64,000 bases of DNA from Alitta virens (taxonomy: Eukaryota; Annelida; Polychaeta; Phyllodocida; Nereididae), in assembly GCA_932294295.1 (NCBI GenBank), contig OW028575.1:15380058-15444057 (forward strand). Reading direction: 5' to 3'. The translations under genes and the position numbers were made by a program. How positions within the stretch are numbered: position 1 is the stretch's first letter; each line of letters starts with the position of its first letter. The notes under the pieces were generated by a model. That model was not told the origin of the DNA, ran no database searches, and saw only the letters and a list, made by a program, of their open reading frames with translations. Of the stretch, positions 1-10,650 are shown piece by piece.

Positions 1-292
1 ACTTGGCAGTTTGCATTAAATATGAGAAAGCATGATTTTGGACAAACTAAACCGTGCAAGTAATGATTTATTTCAAAATGTTGTACCTCCACAGAATACT
101 ATCTTCTTCCTTGTATTTTCATGAAGGAATGGTTTTACAAGATTCACAAAAACAGACACTAGTCTTGGCTCTGGAAACAAAAATTCAATGAGTTATATCA
201 TAGGATCATCTGTGTTTCAAAGAGTCAAAATTGGGCATCAGAATTTCTAAAAGCTATTAGAAATATTAACAACTAATTAATTTCTGGCTTAC

Positions 293-2291
293 CATTAATG
301 ATGTATGTACGCTTTAGCGTCTCCGGATAGTGAGCTTCAAATATCGACAAAACCTCATTGTAAATGTCAATGGCTGAAATTCACAGAAACAGATAAACAA
401 TATGACTAGTTTTAAGCGTAACTTTTTGCTAAAAGTATAACATTGTTTGGTTGCACATATCTGTTAGAATCACACCACAAATACTCAACAGCTTCACTAC
501 AACACATCATAATTTTCTAGTATACAAACCAGTTGTCTTTTATTTACCTGGTTTATATAAATGTTTCAGCCCATAATACTGCATATCACAGATGATTACA
601 AATCCTTTGCAATCATAGCTCAACTGAAAAACAAATATTAAATTATCAAAATACAGTAAGTGTTTTAAGTATCATCCTTAGAAGGCCTTATTTCCATGCT
701 GAGAGTAAATATATAGTTTGTCACATACCTTTTCATTCTGGGCATTGATGTATTTAACATTTTTCTCACATGATGCTATTTTGAATTTGATAACATCACT
801 TCTTTTGGCAGCACGGCATATTCCTATACAAAAAAAGTATATGGGTCAGTGAGGCATTATAAGTATAATTAACACAATGGGACTGGATTACCCAATACAT
901 GTACAACAAAAAGTTAATTTATACCAAATTACATGATTACTAAATTGAAACAATACTTAATTGCAACAATGCATTGTCATGTAGTGCCACGATGTGATCA
1001 GTTATACATTCTAATGTAATATGTTAATGTCATAGTACATACTGTATCATAGAGCTTCATATTCTTTAATGTACATAATGACATTATTACAAAATCACCT
1101 TTGACATCAGCGTAGCCAAGATTTTCAATGTATATTGGAGACCCTTCCTTGTCAACTCCATAAAATCCACCGGGGTAATATTTTGTCAAGACTTCAGGAG
1201 GGGTAAAAGTTTCTAAAATGTGATCAGCTCCAGTTTGTTTTCTCCATTTTAGACTCTGTAAATAATTTTCACACAGTTAAAAATATTATATTTTACTTAA
1301 TCATATGTCAAATCTGCAGCGCCTCCAAAAGTTTTACTGATCATGTCATCGATCCTGTATACATTGGAGAGCCCAATTTGGCATTTTGAAACTATGTTAT
1401 GTTATACAACACTTACATTCCTCAGCATTTCCTCAGACTTCTTGACATCAAATAATCTGGCTGAAAATCAGAAATAAATTCTAATATACATTAAGCCCAT
1501 ATAAAAAAAAAGGTGTTTTTAAAATTTGGTACATTAATGGACCCTGGATTATGCAATATAAAAGTTTCGACATCAATGCTGTTGGTCTGACACTTGAGCC
1601 CGCATATATGACCAGCTTCCAGAGGCAGTTGTAATGATATAAGATAATAATGATTGGCGACCACACCTTATTACACATTTACCCCATGGTTTGAGTCTTT
1701 TACTTGCCACAGCATATATATATATATATACGTATATGTCACTCATCGCTCATACACACAATTAAAGCTTCATTTTCCTACCTCTCAGCCATCTCAAAAG
1801 ATATCTGTCGTCATGGTGAGGCTGCAGGACGTCTTTTAGTTTCACTCTAAACTGGAAAATAGAGAAAAACCATATCAAATTGTTCCATTTAATAATTTAT
1901 ACAAAATAAATACATTTACCTATACCTTGGGACAAGTTGGGTAAATATAATTTAGATATATATTTTTTTTAATTTTCAATATATATACATGGTTTTGTAG
2001 CAATCGATCTGTAGTGTAGGTTTTACTAGATTGGTGTTCTGACAGTTCTGACCTATATTCAAATACCACTGACTGAATAATGACTGACATAGTGACATTC
2101 GTAATATTTACTGTACAGTGAATAACTACTGTGATCTACAATAGTCAATTGATGTAATTTAATTATACATTGCTCACAAACAATAATGTGTTAGAATATT
2201 GAATTCATTCATTATAATCAAATGCTGACTTGATTACCTCGTTCAGAATCTTCTCCTGCTCTGGACTCAGATCTCCAAGCCAGCCACTCAT
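293..2291 (-). CDS. SEC14L: SEC14-like lipid-binding protein (CRAL-TRIO), 5' part, seven coding exons
   Basis: Exons on the minus strand are 2291-2238, 1851-1782, 1460-1417, 1255-1099, 823-729, 623-548 and 373-293. All have AG/GT borders and phases that join without a break, giving 192 residues plus one base before the gene leaves the window. The N-terminus MSGWLGDLSPEQEKILNE is typical of the vertebrate SEC14L2/3/4 group. It is followed by the CRAL-TRIO-N helices (DDRYLLRWLRA, about residues 33-42) and the start of the CRAL-TRIO lipid-binding domain (GGFYGVDKEGSP, then ICDMQYYGLKHLYKP, then FEAHYPETLKRTYIIN near the end). Family members are cytosolic proteins that bind and transfer hydrophobic ligands such as phosphoinositides, tocopherol or squalene. 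The ligand here cannot be told from sequence. The rest of the CRAL-TRIO domain and any GOLD domain lie off the left edge. The ATG is the first in the exon and lies about 210 bp from the divergent RPL34 start. The family call is secure; which paralogue is not. Confidence 0.92.
1590..1715 (-). repeat. SINE family copy inside a SEC14L intron
   Basis: TATATGACCAGCTTCCAGAG, GTAATGAT, ACACATTTACCCCATGG and CTTGCCACAGCAT match the tail and body blocks of the family in the minus orientation. It ends in an (AT)n run at 1713-1730. It lies between SEC14L exons 2 and 3. Confidence 0.65.
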
Positions 2292-2500
2292 TTTTCTTTC
2301 TCACCCTGACCAAGACAGGACAGTGGAGATCACCACATTACGTCATACTACTTATCAGTGGGTTTTCATTGGTGCAGAGAATCAACCCATGTATTTTCTT
2401 GGTGACCCAATTTATCTTGGAAACCCTTGTGGTGGCAGCACCGTCTAGAAAAGCCTACCGCCCTCTCTCGGAACTTTTGGAATATTTTTCAACTTCCGGT
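2292..2500. promoter_or_regulatory. Compact divergent promoter between SEC14L and RPL34
   Basis: Only about 210 bp separate the SEC14L start codon from the predicted RPL34 transcription start. The interval holds a CRE-like TTACGTCA near 2339 and a CATTGG (inverted CCAAT) near 2368. There is no obvious TATA box near the RPL34 start. Shared use by both genes is inferred from the head-to-head layout. Confidence 0.55.
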
Positions 2501-2526
2501 CCTTTTCCAAAATAAGCCCGAAGCAG
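2501..2526 (+). promoter_or_regulatory. RPL34: RPL34 non-coding first exon with 5' TOP-like pyrimidine start
   Basis: A pyrimidine run (CCTTTTCC, 2501-2508) is followed by a short leader ending at 2526 in AAGCAG, directly before a GTAATG splice donor. Ribosomal protein mRNAs normally begin with a C plus a pyrimidine tract (5' TOP), which puts them under growth-dependent translational control. The coding exon follows about 170 bp later, after an acceptor at 2686 or 2697. The exact start base is inferred. Confidence 0.5.
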
Positions 2527-2702
2527 GTAATGGCAATATTTGACATGCCTTGAATAATCTTTAATCATCAGAGTTAAGATGCCGTCTTAAGTAATAAAAA
2601 TAGCATGCAATTGTTATTTATAATGTCGTCTATATATTGAGGCATAGATTGTTGATATAAAAGTGGTTATTTACTTGATTTTCCAGGTATATACCAGGCA
2701 AA

Positions 2703-4465
2703 ATGCAGCGGCTTACATTCAGACGAAGGCTCAGCTACAACACTAAGTCCAACAAACGGGCTATGTGAGTGTTTGATTTTGTTTTTTGTTATAGTTTTAA
2801 CCGAAAACGCATCGTCAGGGCAATTGTTTGATATATTAATGGCAAGTTATTCTCACGGAGAATTGTAAATGTCAGATAAGTGCGACAATGTGTGAGCGAT
2901 AATATCACTTGTAAGGGACTGACCTCATGCCAGTTTGACAGTTCTCTCTGGACAAGTATCTGTGATATTTCATTGATTCAACATATTGCAATTTAATAAT
3001 TTAAGTGTCTTTACTTTATTTCAGAGTGAAAACTCCAGGTGAGTGAAAACTTGGATCTTTGAGAACAATTTTCTTTTGGTGTAACTTGTTACGTTAAATG
3101 TTTTATCTGTTGTTGTCTGTGCTGTGGAATTGTCCCAATCATTCGTGTCCTCTGTAGTGATGTTAAAGTGATACTCTTTGAATCTGTCTAAAAATTGTCC
3201 CATTTCCTTTCTCCCAGAAAGTACTCGCAGTAGTTTGCAGTGACTGTCTAGGGTGTTAATTACTGTTAAAGCATGCAAACTACGGCCAAATTTCATAACA
3301 TAGATTGGTACAAATATGCAGTAAATAAGTATTTCGATTTGAGGACATGTATTCAGTGTAATTTCTTTGCTTTAGGTGGTCACTTGGTCTACCACTACAG
3401 AAAGAAGGCCGGCACCATCCCCAAATGTGGTGACTGCAAGGTCAAGCTTCACGGAGTAAGTATTCTGTCATCTGGTTACATTGCAAGTAGTTGTCGTAGC
3501 TCATTCTCAGATAAATGTGTCCACAGCCGTCTGCCAGTGAATTTGATAATTGAAATACTTAGTATACTAATAATGACATGGTTACCCTCCACCGAGACCG
3601 GGAAGAAGCAGCTGCTAGGAATATAGCTTGTCATTACCAAGTGACAGTTGCTTACTTTGAGTCTTTTCCTCTAACACAACCTGGTAGGGTCTTCGGAAAC
3701 ATTAGGGCATATGTGAAACCACTTGAATTAACAGGGACAGGGCAGCTGTATTGCCTTTGTTAATTAATATTGGCTCACGTAAAACGGTGACCACCTCCAA
3801 TGCTGGCTGCTATTAATGGTAATATTTTGTTATCTATTTCAGATCACCCCAAGCCGACCCATGGAGCGCACAGGCTTGTCCAAGAGGGTAAAGACAGTAA
3901 ATCGCTCTTATGGTGGTTCAAGATGCCACACCTGCGTTCGCAACAGGTAGAAAGCCAGTTTTTCATAGCTGTTCATAACTGATGTGATTTAATAGCTTAA
4001 AATTTATAAATTGTTGGGCTTGCTGTGTTGCATGTTATATTTGTGAAGAGATTCATTATTCCATTAGTTAAGAGATTACTGAAATTCGGCTAATGAGACG
4101 TTTGGTTGACAAGATAAGTTTCTGCCTGGTGGCTCGGCATATATTGATTGTGAAAAGTTACATGCCTTTGTAGTAATAAGTAGTCAAAACTATTCATAGA
4201 TATGCATTGATTTCATATTGAAACTGGAAGTTTTACACATTGATGTAGCTTGAACTATATATGGCTAATTCTAGGGTAACCACTGCATACTCACTTAAAT
4301 GCAGTATGGATGTGTTTAAAAATGAAAACGCTGGCATCTGTAAGTACACAGTAAAATAATAATGGCTGTTTTATGTGTTTCAGAATCGTCAGAGCCTTTT
4401 TGATAGAGGAACAGAAGATTGTTGTGAAGGTATTGAAGGCACAGGCTGCTGCCAAGAAGGCATAA
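2703..4465 (+). CDS. RPL34: 60S ribosomal protein L34 (eL34), complete, five coding exons
   Basis: Exons 2703-2764, 3025-3038, 3376-3455, 3843-3946 and 4384-4465 (stop TAA 4463-4465) join in phase to give 113 residues, close to the usual 115-120. The protein opens MQRLTFRRRLSYNTKSNKR and ends with the near-invariant block FLIEEQKIVVKVLKAQA, both diagnostic of eL34. Two CxxC pairs (C43/C46 in PKCGDC, C80/C83 in CHTC) form the expected zinc-ribbon-like site. It is a structural protein of the large cytosolic ribosomal subunit. The second coding exon is only 14 nt. The residue after Met is Gln rather than the Val-Gln seen in many animals. The gene is preceded by a TOP-type non-coding exon, is divergent from SEC14L and converges on STAMBP. 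Introns of 260-430 bp were scanned for snoRNAs and none was convincing. Confidence 0.97.
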
Positions 4466-4479
4466 ATGTGTAATTGCTA

Positions 4480-4485
4480 AATAAA
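4480..4485 (+). terminator. RPL34: RPL34 polyadenylation signal AATAAA
   Basis: A canonical AATAAA sits 15 bases after the stop codon, inside an A-rich stretch. The 3' UTR would be very short, as is usual for ribosomal protein mRNAs. Confidence 0.7.
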
Positions 4486-5361
4486 AAAAAAAATAAAAAA
4501 AATTTACGTTTGTTATCATATATTATTGCCTATTGCCTGTAGATTATGGATTTGACTTCTCCAATAATTCTACCTGGGATACTAATTTCCCTTCTGTAAT
4601 TGTAAGGTGTATTCAGCAAAATTGCCCAATTTAAGCCATGAGAATGTTATGGAGGATCAAAGGCTATCGTGTCTTGTTCTGGTGGCTATGAGAAAAGCAT
4701 TGATGTGATACAGAGAGGTAATCCGCTGTCCTTCTGCACTAGTCTTTTCTCATACTGCAGCGGAAAGCTACACAGTGATGTAACTAAGTGGCCACACAAG
4801 TGTAAACTGTCTAGGAAAATAGATTTGCACAAACCATCATAAGTGCACTTCCATTTAGCAGGGATTGAACACAGGAGCAAACTGCATAGTTACAATGTGA
4901 GAAGAACTTTTATTGTGATATATGGGGGTTAAGATTCATATTTACAAGCCATTATGAGTAAACTCTCACCATATATCGAGCTGTGATGAAATTTTATCGT
5001 GCCGGCAACACAATGACACAGGGTTTATCACAGATGCTCATATAGTTACAACAACATAACTCTCATGTTGAAATACACCCAAAAATTGTCACCATATAAT
5101 ATTTTAGTGTGCCCTGTACAAAATTTAGCAGACATATAACAATTTAAGAATGACGAGGCTCATTAGGAAACTTGATAATGGTCTGTATGACAAGGGAATA
5201 TTTTTTTAACAGCAAATTTGTTATGCAAATGATTATTTTACAGCAGCAAAGCCTAACAGCTTACAAAAATTCTGAAAACTATCTACAAGCAAGCATACTT
5301 GACTAGAGTTATGAAAATGGCGAATGAACAACTTTTCGTGGCAAAGAAAAAGTTGATTGTA
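4486..5361. other. Convergent intergenic gap between RPL34 and STAMBP
   Basis: No exon-like ORF, RNA gene or recognised repeat is visible. The stretch is AT-rich and lies between the 3' ends of two convergent genes. Its right part may include the STAMBP 3' UTR. Confidence 0.5.
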
Positions 5362-5367
5362 TTTATT
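5362..5367 (-). terminator. STAMBP: Candidate STAMBP polyadenylation signal
   Basis: TTTATT on the plus strand reads AATAAA on the minus strand, about 200 nt after the STAMBP stop codon. It is the first canonical hexamer I noted downstream. Confidence 0.45.
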
Positions 5368-5564
5368 TTTAATAATTAATCTGCAAAATGGTAATACCAG
5401 AATACCTACGTTTGAAACAAATTCAAACAATTTTCTATGGTAAGAGGGCCAACCCTAACCAATAACCTACAAGATTCTACCTATACAAATTGTATAAGAA
5501 GAACTTTTTTATACACATTCATGTATATTTCTTAAAAAAACAAATATCAATGTGAACACTGCAT

Positions 5565-8500
5565 TCATTTTCTGAGATCCAAGACATGTAGCACTCCTCC
5601 TGCCTCGAATTTTGCATGCGTACATTCCTGAAATGAACATGAAATGAAATATATATTTATTTATGCAATGTACAATAGGCAACATCTATACCATCTAAAT
5701 AGTGTTTATGGTTACCTCAAATAATGGTGGTTCTTTTGCATGGTAATGGAATCCCTTCTCATTACAATTTCCTATTGTTTTAAGTCCGTAATCTGGTGTA
5801 AGGCAAAAGCAACCAGTCCTGAAGTAAAGAACAATGTTAAATAAAGAAATATATAGGTTAATAAATTATACAATAATACTCAGCAGTTAGGTAGTTATTA
5901 GAAGGATATGGACCCCCATATATTGTACCTAATGTATGTGTGTGTGTCTGCAATAAAGATTAATAATAATATACAGTAGGGTACAGATCGAAGTACCGCA
6001 TCACCTCTCGTAAAAAAAATGTTTTGCATGTGTGCTTTGATCGAATATCAAGGATATCTAACCAGATCCATTCTTTTTGTTCCATTCTTGCTTTTTGTTG
6101 ATTCAGCAATAACTGCTTGCAGTTAGCTGACTTATTACAATCAGTTCAATGTTTGAATGGAGTTCCGGACATATTCACTAAAATGGAATGAGCCAGAGCA
6201 GGTGAGGAAATCATTATAAGAATCTCCTCCTTTGCAGAAGGTTATTAGCTGATATTTAATGGGAGGAAATAGTGTCAAATTCTTACAGCGTCTATCTATA
6301 ACGTTTACAGCATCGATCTATAATGTTTATTTTGTTTAGACTGCCACTCCACTGGAACTGGAAGCGTTCAACAGCCAGAATGACCCTACCTGGATTTGCA
6401 TTACAAAGGCGAGGGTCTTCTCTGACATCAGTTTGTGTCCACTTTCATTTTTTCAGTCAAACTAAATTATACTCCTGGGCAGCTGAGTGTTCCCATGTAG
6501 CTAGTTGTTGGAGTGCATGACATTCTTAACAGTTAATCTCAATGATTACATTTGCTGGCAGATGTCTGTGCTTATTCTTCCTGTCATACTTACATTGTGC
6601 TGATGTTAGGTCACAGTATTGCAATATGTATACATACATATATACTAGCCAAAAATGCAAAATATAATTCACTTACTCCTGGTACTTTGGAGCACAAACG
6701 ATTGCAATTGCCTCAGGAAGCATCTGCTGATATGGGAAGTGAGTATGAAGATCAACACTGGATAAAAATGCTGTTTGTGTGGGATGTGTCTGAAAAATTA
6801 ATAAAATAAATCGGTAAGCTTACGATTTCCTGGCGAAAATGATATATTTATGCTTTTTCTGATACAATTAATATAAATGTACTAGAAACAGTTATGACAT
6901 AACTATCCCTACCTTTTTGTTTAAAGACAAAACTCTGAGCGATTAAAATTTAGCAACTTATTATTACTTTACATAATTTGCTGTCATTTTGTTAATTTTA
7001 GAGCTTACACAAGTGTTGATAAAAACTTGATATAATGGACCTGAATTTAAAAGCTCATAGAGTTTAACAAATACTGCCGGACTGATTGCTAAAATATGGA
7101 AATAAAATTCTGTTTATTACATGTATCCATCCTAGGGTTATCAAGTCATGTTTGTCCTGCAGTTCAAAGATTTCTTCCTCTCCCTCCATGTTGCACGAGT
7201 CCGGTGTCCCTGACTGTCGAGGAATAACCAAATGCGTGATCCGGAATTGCCCCATAGCCTGGAAGAAAAGTTGAAGCTTTGTAGATTGAATAGTAATTCA
7301 ATTTCAAAGGCAACTATATAAAACCATGGCAGAGCAACTCTGAAAAGCAACATCTTGTTTTGCCTTAGGTAAATTACGAATTAATTTTTGAGAGACCTTT
7401 TCAAATCAAACTTTTTCTGCATACTTATTATTATGTACTGTATATTTTGATCAAACTTAGAGGTGAGTCCTCATTAAATTTATGACACTAGTGCTTCAAA
7501 TTACAGACAGTCCAAATCCTGCCACTAAGCATGGAGAACTATTTAGGGTTCATCTTGGCTTCTTTACTCACCAATATTCCACATAGTAGTCCCAATGTCT
7601 CAACGTTCCTATTAGTGTTTGGCAGTGCTAAGTTAGTGAATTTGACCATCAATTCAGTGGGCACAATAACACTTCGGAGGCCAAATTTGTTGCCAGTCTC
7701 ACTACCAGTGCTCATGAAGTGATTATAGGTCTCTGGTTTCGTTGTTCTGTCAATATCAGGAAAACTGAAATCAGATAGTGGATTGTCATTTCGAGGAGAA
7801 GATAAACTACTCTTAAATAACACTGTAATGGTAATGAGTGTATGATTTGTATAAAATACATGCAGTAGACTGAAAAGAAGCCTCCACACTCCACATGAAG
7901 CAGACCAACAAAAAATATTCCTAAATATTATGTTCATTTATTGGTGTAATGAGTAAAACATACTGCATTTTGACACATACCTATCACCGGGTGGGGGCGG
8001 AGCAGTTGGTGAGGGAAGTCTTGGTTTAAGATCTCGACTTGGCACCTGAGGAATAGTAGAACGAGCTATTACATCTTCATATGAGGGTACAGGGGCAGTA
8101 GGAATGCCATTAGGTGGTAATGCTGAAGGAGGTATGAGTGGGTGTTGTGATGAAAATGCTGATGGAGGGATGCTGGCAGCAGCTCCAGCTCCAGCTCGCA
8201 TACGATCCTCCTCTTCATGGCGTTTGGCATGGAGCTTGTTGCGTTCCTGGTCTTGTAATCTGCGGTATTGTTGTTCTTGGTATTTCCTGGCTTCTTCTTC
8301 CTCCTCTTCCTGTAGGCGTTTAGCAAGTTCCAAGCTCGCCTCTTCTTCTGCCCTCTTTCTCTCTTGTTCTTGCCTCTGTCTTCCTTGTTGCCTTGCAAAT
8401 TCTTCTGCCTCTTTTTGCTTAAAAAAGACCATTCTACACACTCATTTAACTGTTTAATGATAAGCTATCAAAGCAAATATTCTTACATACATTGAATGAA

Positions 8501-9543
8501 AGAGGATGCAGACACTTGCAGACAAGATGCTATGTTCAATTACCAGTATTGCTTGTCTCTTGACTTCCTCTTTCTCAAACCTCTCTTTCAGTTTGGGTTT
8601 TAATTCTTCAGCTCTCTTGAAGGCTTCTTTTACCTTCTGAAAACAAAACCATGCATATCTCAATGAGGTTCACTGATATGATATTTACCCTGATGAATAC
8701 TATTGGTACTAAATTCAGGAATACCTTTGCAAGGTCCCAGAATAAGTATACTCACCTCTTTGTTCACTTTCTTTTCATTAGCACTGACCATTTTAATGTC
8801 TGGATGTGTCTTTAACTTTTCAACAAACAACCTGGAACCAGAGCTCTGCATGTATAAGTCTCTCATAGGTTCCGCTCACAGAGCTGTCAGCAAAATTCAA
8901 ATATCTTCAGTATTTCATACTTATTTCTATGCATTAAACACTAGTAAACTTAATCATTTACCAATAATATAATATGTACAGCAGTACATGTGATGACATT
9001 ACTTATGTGATGCACTCAAAAGATGAGCAATTAGTATTAGTTATATCCAAAGCAGGAGGAAGTTAATTAACATTTTCGTTGGTTATTACTCGCTCAGAAC
9101 AATAGGAAAACTGTCTAGGTGGAGTATATATAATTATTGCAAATGATTGTATGTCACACCTGTGTTTAACAGAATAACTTTTCTAACTGTTAAGATTTAT
9201 TTCCTACACAAACAACTTGTTACAGCAATGCTTTTGCATGCATCACACATGAAATGTCGTCACATAGGTTATGTCGCTAACTGTATGATTTATTTATATT
9301 TTTATGACATGGCAAAATGCATAGGAATTTCTCTTACGTGATGAATTTGGAGTAAAGAACAAATGCATCATCAATGTTTCCTTCCTCATAGTAGACATTA
9401 GCCATTCGAATCATTTCTCGACCTGACCGGTAATATCTATGAATTGGGATGGCTGGATTGACGTCAACCTGACATTTGTCCCGGCAGAGATGCCGAACAC
9501 GTTCTGCAGCTTGTTCATGTATGTTAACGTTGTTCAAAGCCAT
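5565..9543 (-). CDS. STAMBP: STAM-binding protein / AMSH, JAMM-family K63 deubiquitinase, complete, nine coding exons
   Basis: Minus-strand exons 9543-9338, 8831-8756, 8636-8544, 8417-7981, 7764-7572, 7258-7121, 6789-6677, 5818-5716 and 5627-5565 join in phase to give 473 residues (human AMSH is about 424). Order: N-terminal MIT/USP8-dimer-type helices (1-125), a long Glu/Arg/Gln-rich coiled coil (about 126-190), an Ala/Pro-rich linker (to about 270), then the MPN+ (JAMM) domain. The catalytic set is complete: E326 (VETLGLLCG) and HxHx7SxxD as H381, H383, S391, D394. The second zinc site typical of AMSH is also present: H396, C437, H443, H445. AMSH cleaves K63-linked ubiquitin on endosomal cargo alongside ESCRT-0/[13 protein letters not shown] (273-281) fits the STAM SH3-binding consensus. 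The extra length lies in the coiled coil and Pro-rich linker. An acceptor at 9549-9550 just upstream of the ATG shows at least one non-coding 5' exon. Confidence 0.96.
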
Positions 9544-10289
9544 TGCAACTGGAAAACAAAAGAAGTGCATATCATTAAACTACTAAGAAAACCTGCAGTC
9601 TGAAAAAAGATAGTGGCAACGGCTTTGCACTGTTCTGTGAGCGTGTCTTTTGAAGAATGTCTGATTGGCTGAGCAGTCGTGAAAATAATTATTTTTGATT
9701 CCGTGCCTTGACTACTTTCATAGTTGTACGTACAATTTTTGGTCATAGTGTGGAAATGTTTGAAGCACGAATGCGATTTCAGGCAAAGTTTTCAAAGTGC
9801 ATATAGCACCATATAATATTTATTTGGCAACACATCAAGCTAATATTAGAATGGGGCGAGTGAGTCATCCAGGTATGACATGTGATGTCATCATTCATGA
9901 TCAGTAGGCCTAGTGTCATTGATATATATATGATAATATCACATTTCGATGCGATGAAAGTTATGGTACCGGTTATTATAAGCAACATATTCATATTACA
10001 CTGAACCTTTGGGTGGGACTGTAGACAATGCACGCTGTTCAGTTGGATATATCCAGCATGACTGGGAAATGTCAAATGAGCTGTCACTCAGCTGTCAAAC
10101 TGATCTAACACAAACTTGACTGATAAAAAGGGTATAAGTACCTGTAACTTGTGTAAGTGATGAAGCACTTCAAGACCCGTTTAACTTATCCCCTTTTTCA
10201 ACAATCACAAGAATTCTGAGTAAAATGTACTAAAAACAAAATTTTCTCAGCAGTTGTTGACACTCGATTTTTCATGACTACCCCGCACC

Positions 10290-10650
10290 AAGTCTGCATC
10301 AAAAGCTGCTCTGTGATTGGACAAAATTTGGATCACGTAATTGGCTTTTCCAAAAATGACATAACCATAGTCAGTGTATATTTTCTGCATGCTGTGTTAA
10401 AAATATAAAATTATCCTGACGATTATAATATCATTTTAGGTTTGACGGTATTTTAGATAATAATTTTTATGCCTAGCCTATTTTTTTTGTAAAACGCGCT
10501 CTGATTGGTCAATTCACTGACTCTGGATCTCGAAGCATACATTCTTGGAAAACAAATACACAAACAGCGAAGCGGGAAGTAATTTGTCTTTGCGCAAGTG
10601 ATTAAGCTATTAACCAGCGCCTATTTTGTTGTTTTGCTTTGGTAAGTTCG
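10290..10650. promoter_or_regulatory. Candidate bidirectional promoter upstream of STAMBP
   Basis: Locally higher CpG content, with GATTGG (inverted CCAAT) at about 10316 and again at about 10502 next to ACGCGC. It lies about 0.8-1.1 kb upstream of the STAMBP coding start, which needs a non-coding 5' exon. On the plus strand, GCTTTG|GTAAGT at about 10640 looks like a donor of a short non-coding exon, so a plus-strand transcript, perhaps the RhoGAP gene, may also start here. Motif-based inference only. Confidence 0.35.

Noticed and set aside
3456..4383. snoRNA genes in RPL34 introns
   Set aside because: Ribosomal protein introns often host snoRNAs and some box-like words are present (AGATAA, CTGA), but no properly spaced C/D or H/ACA structure could be drawn by eye.
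8069..8457. Long frames overlapping the AMSH coiled-coil exon on both strands
   Set aside because: Shadow frames of a low-complexity coding exon. The in-phase AMSH frame explains the region.
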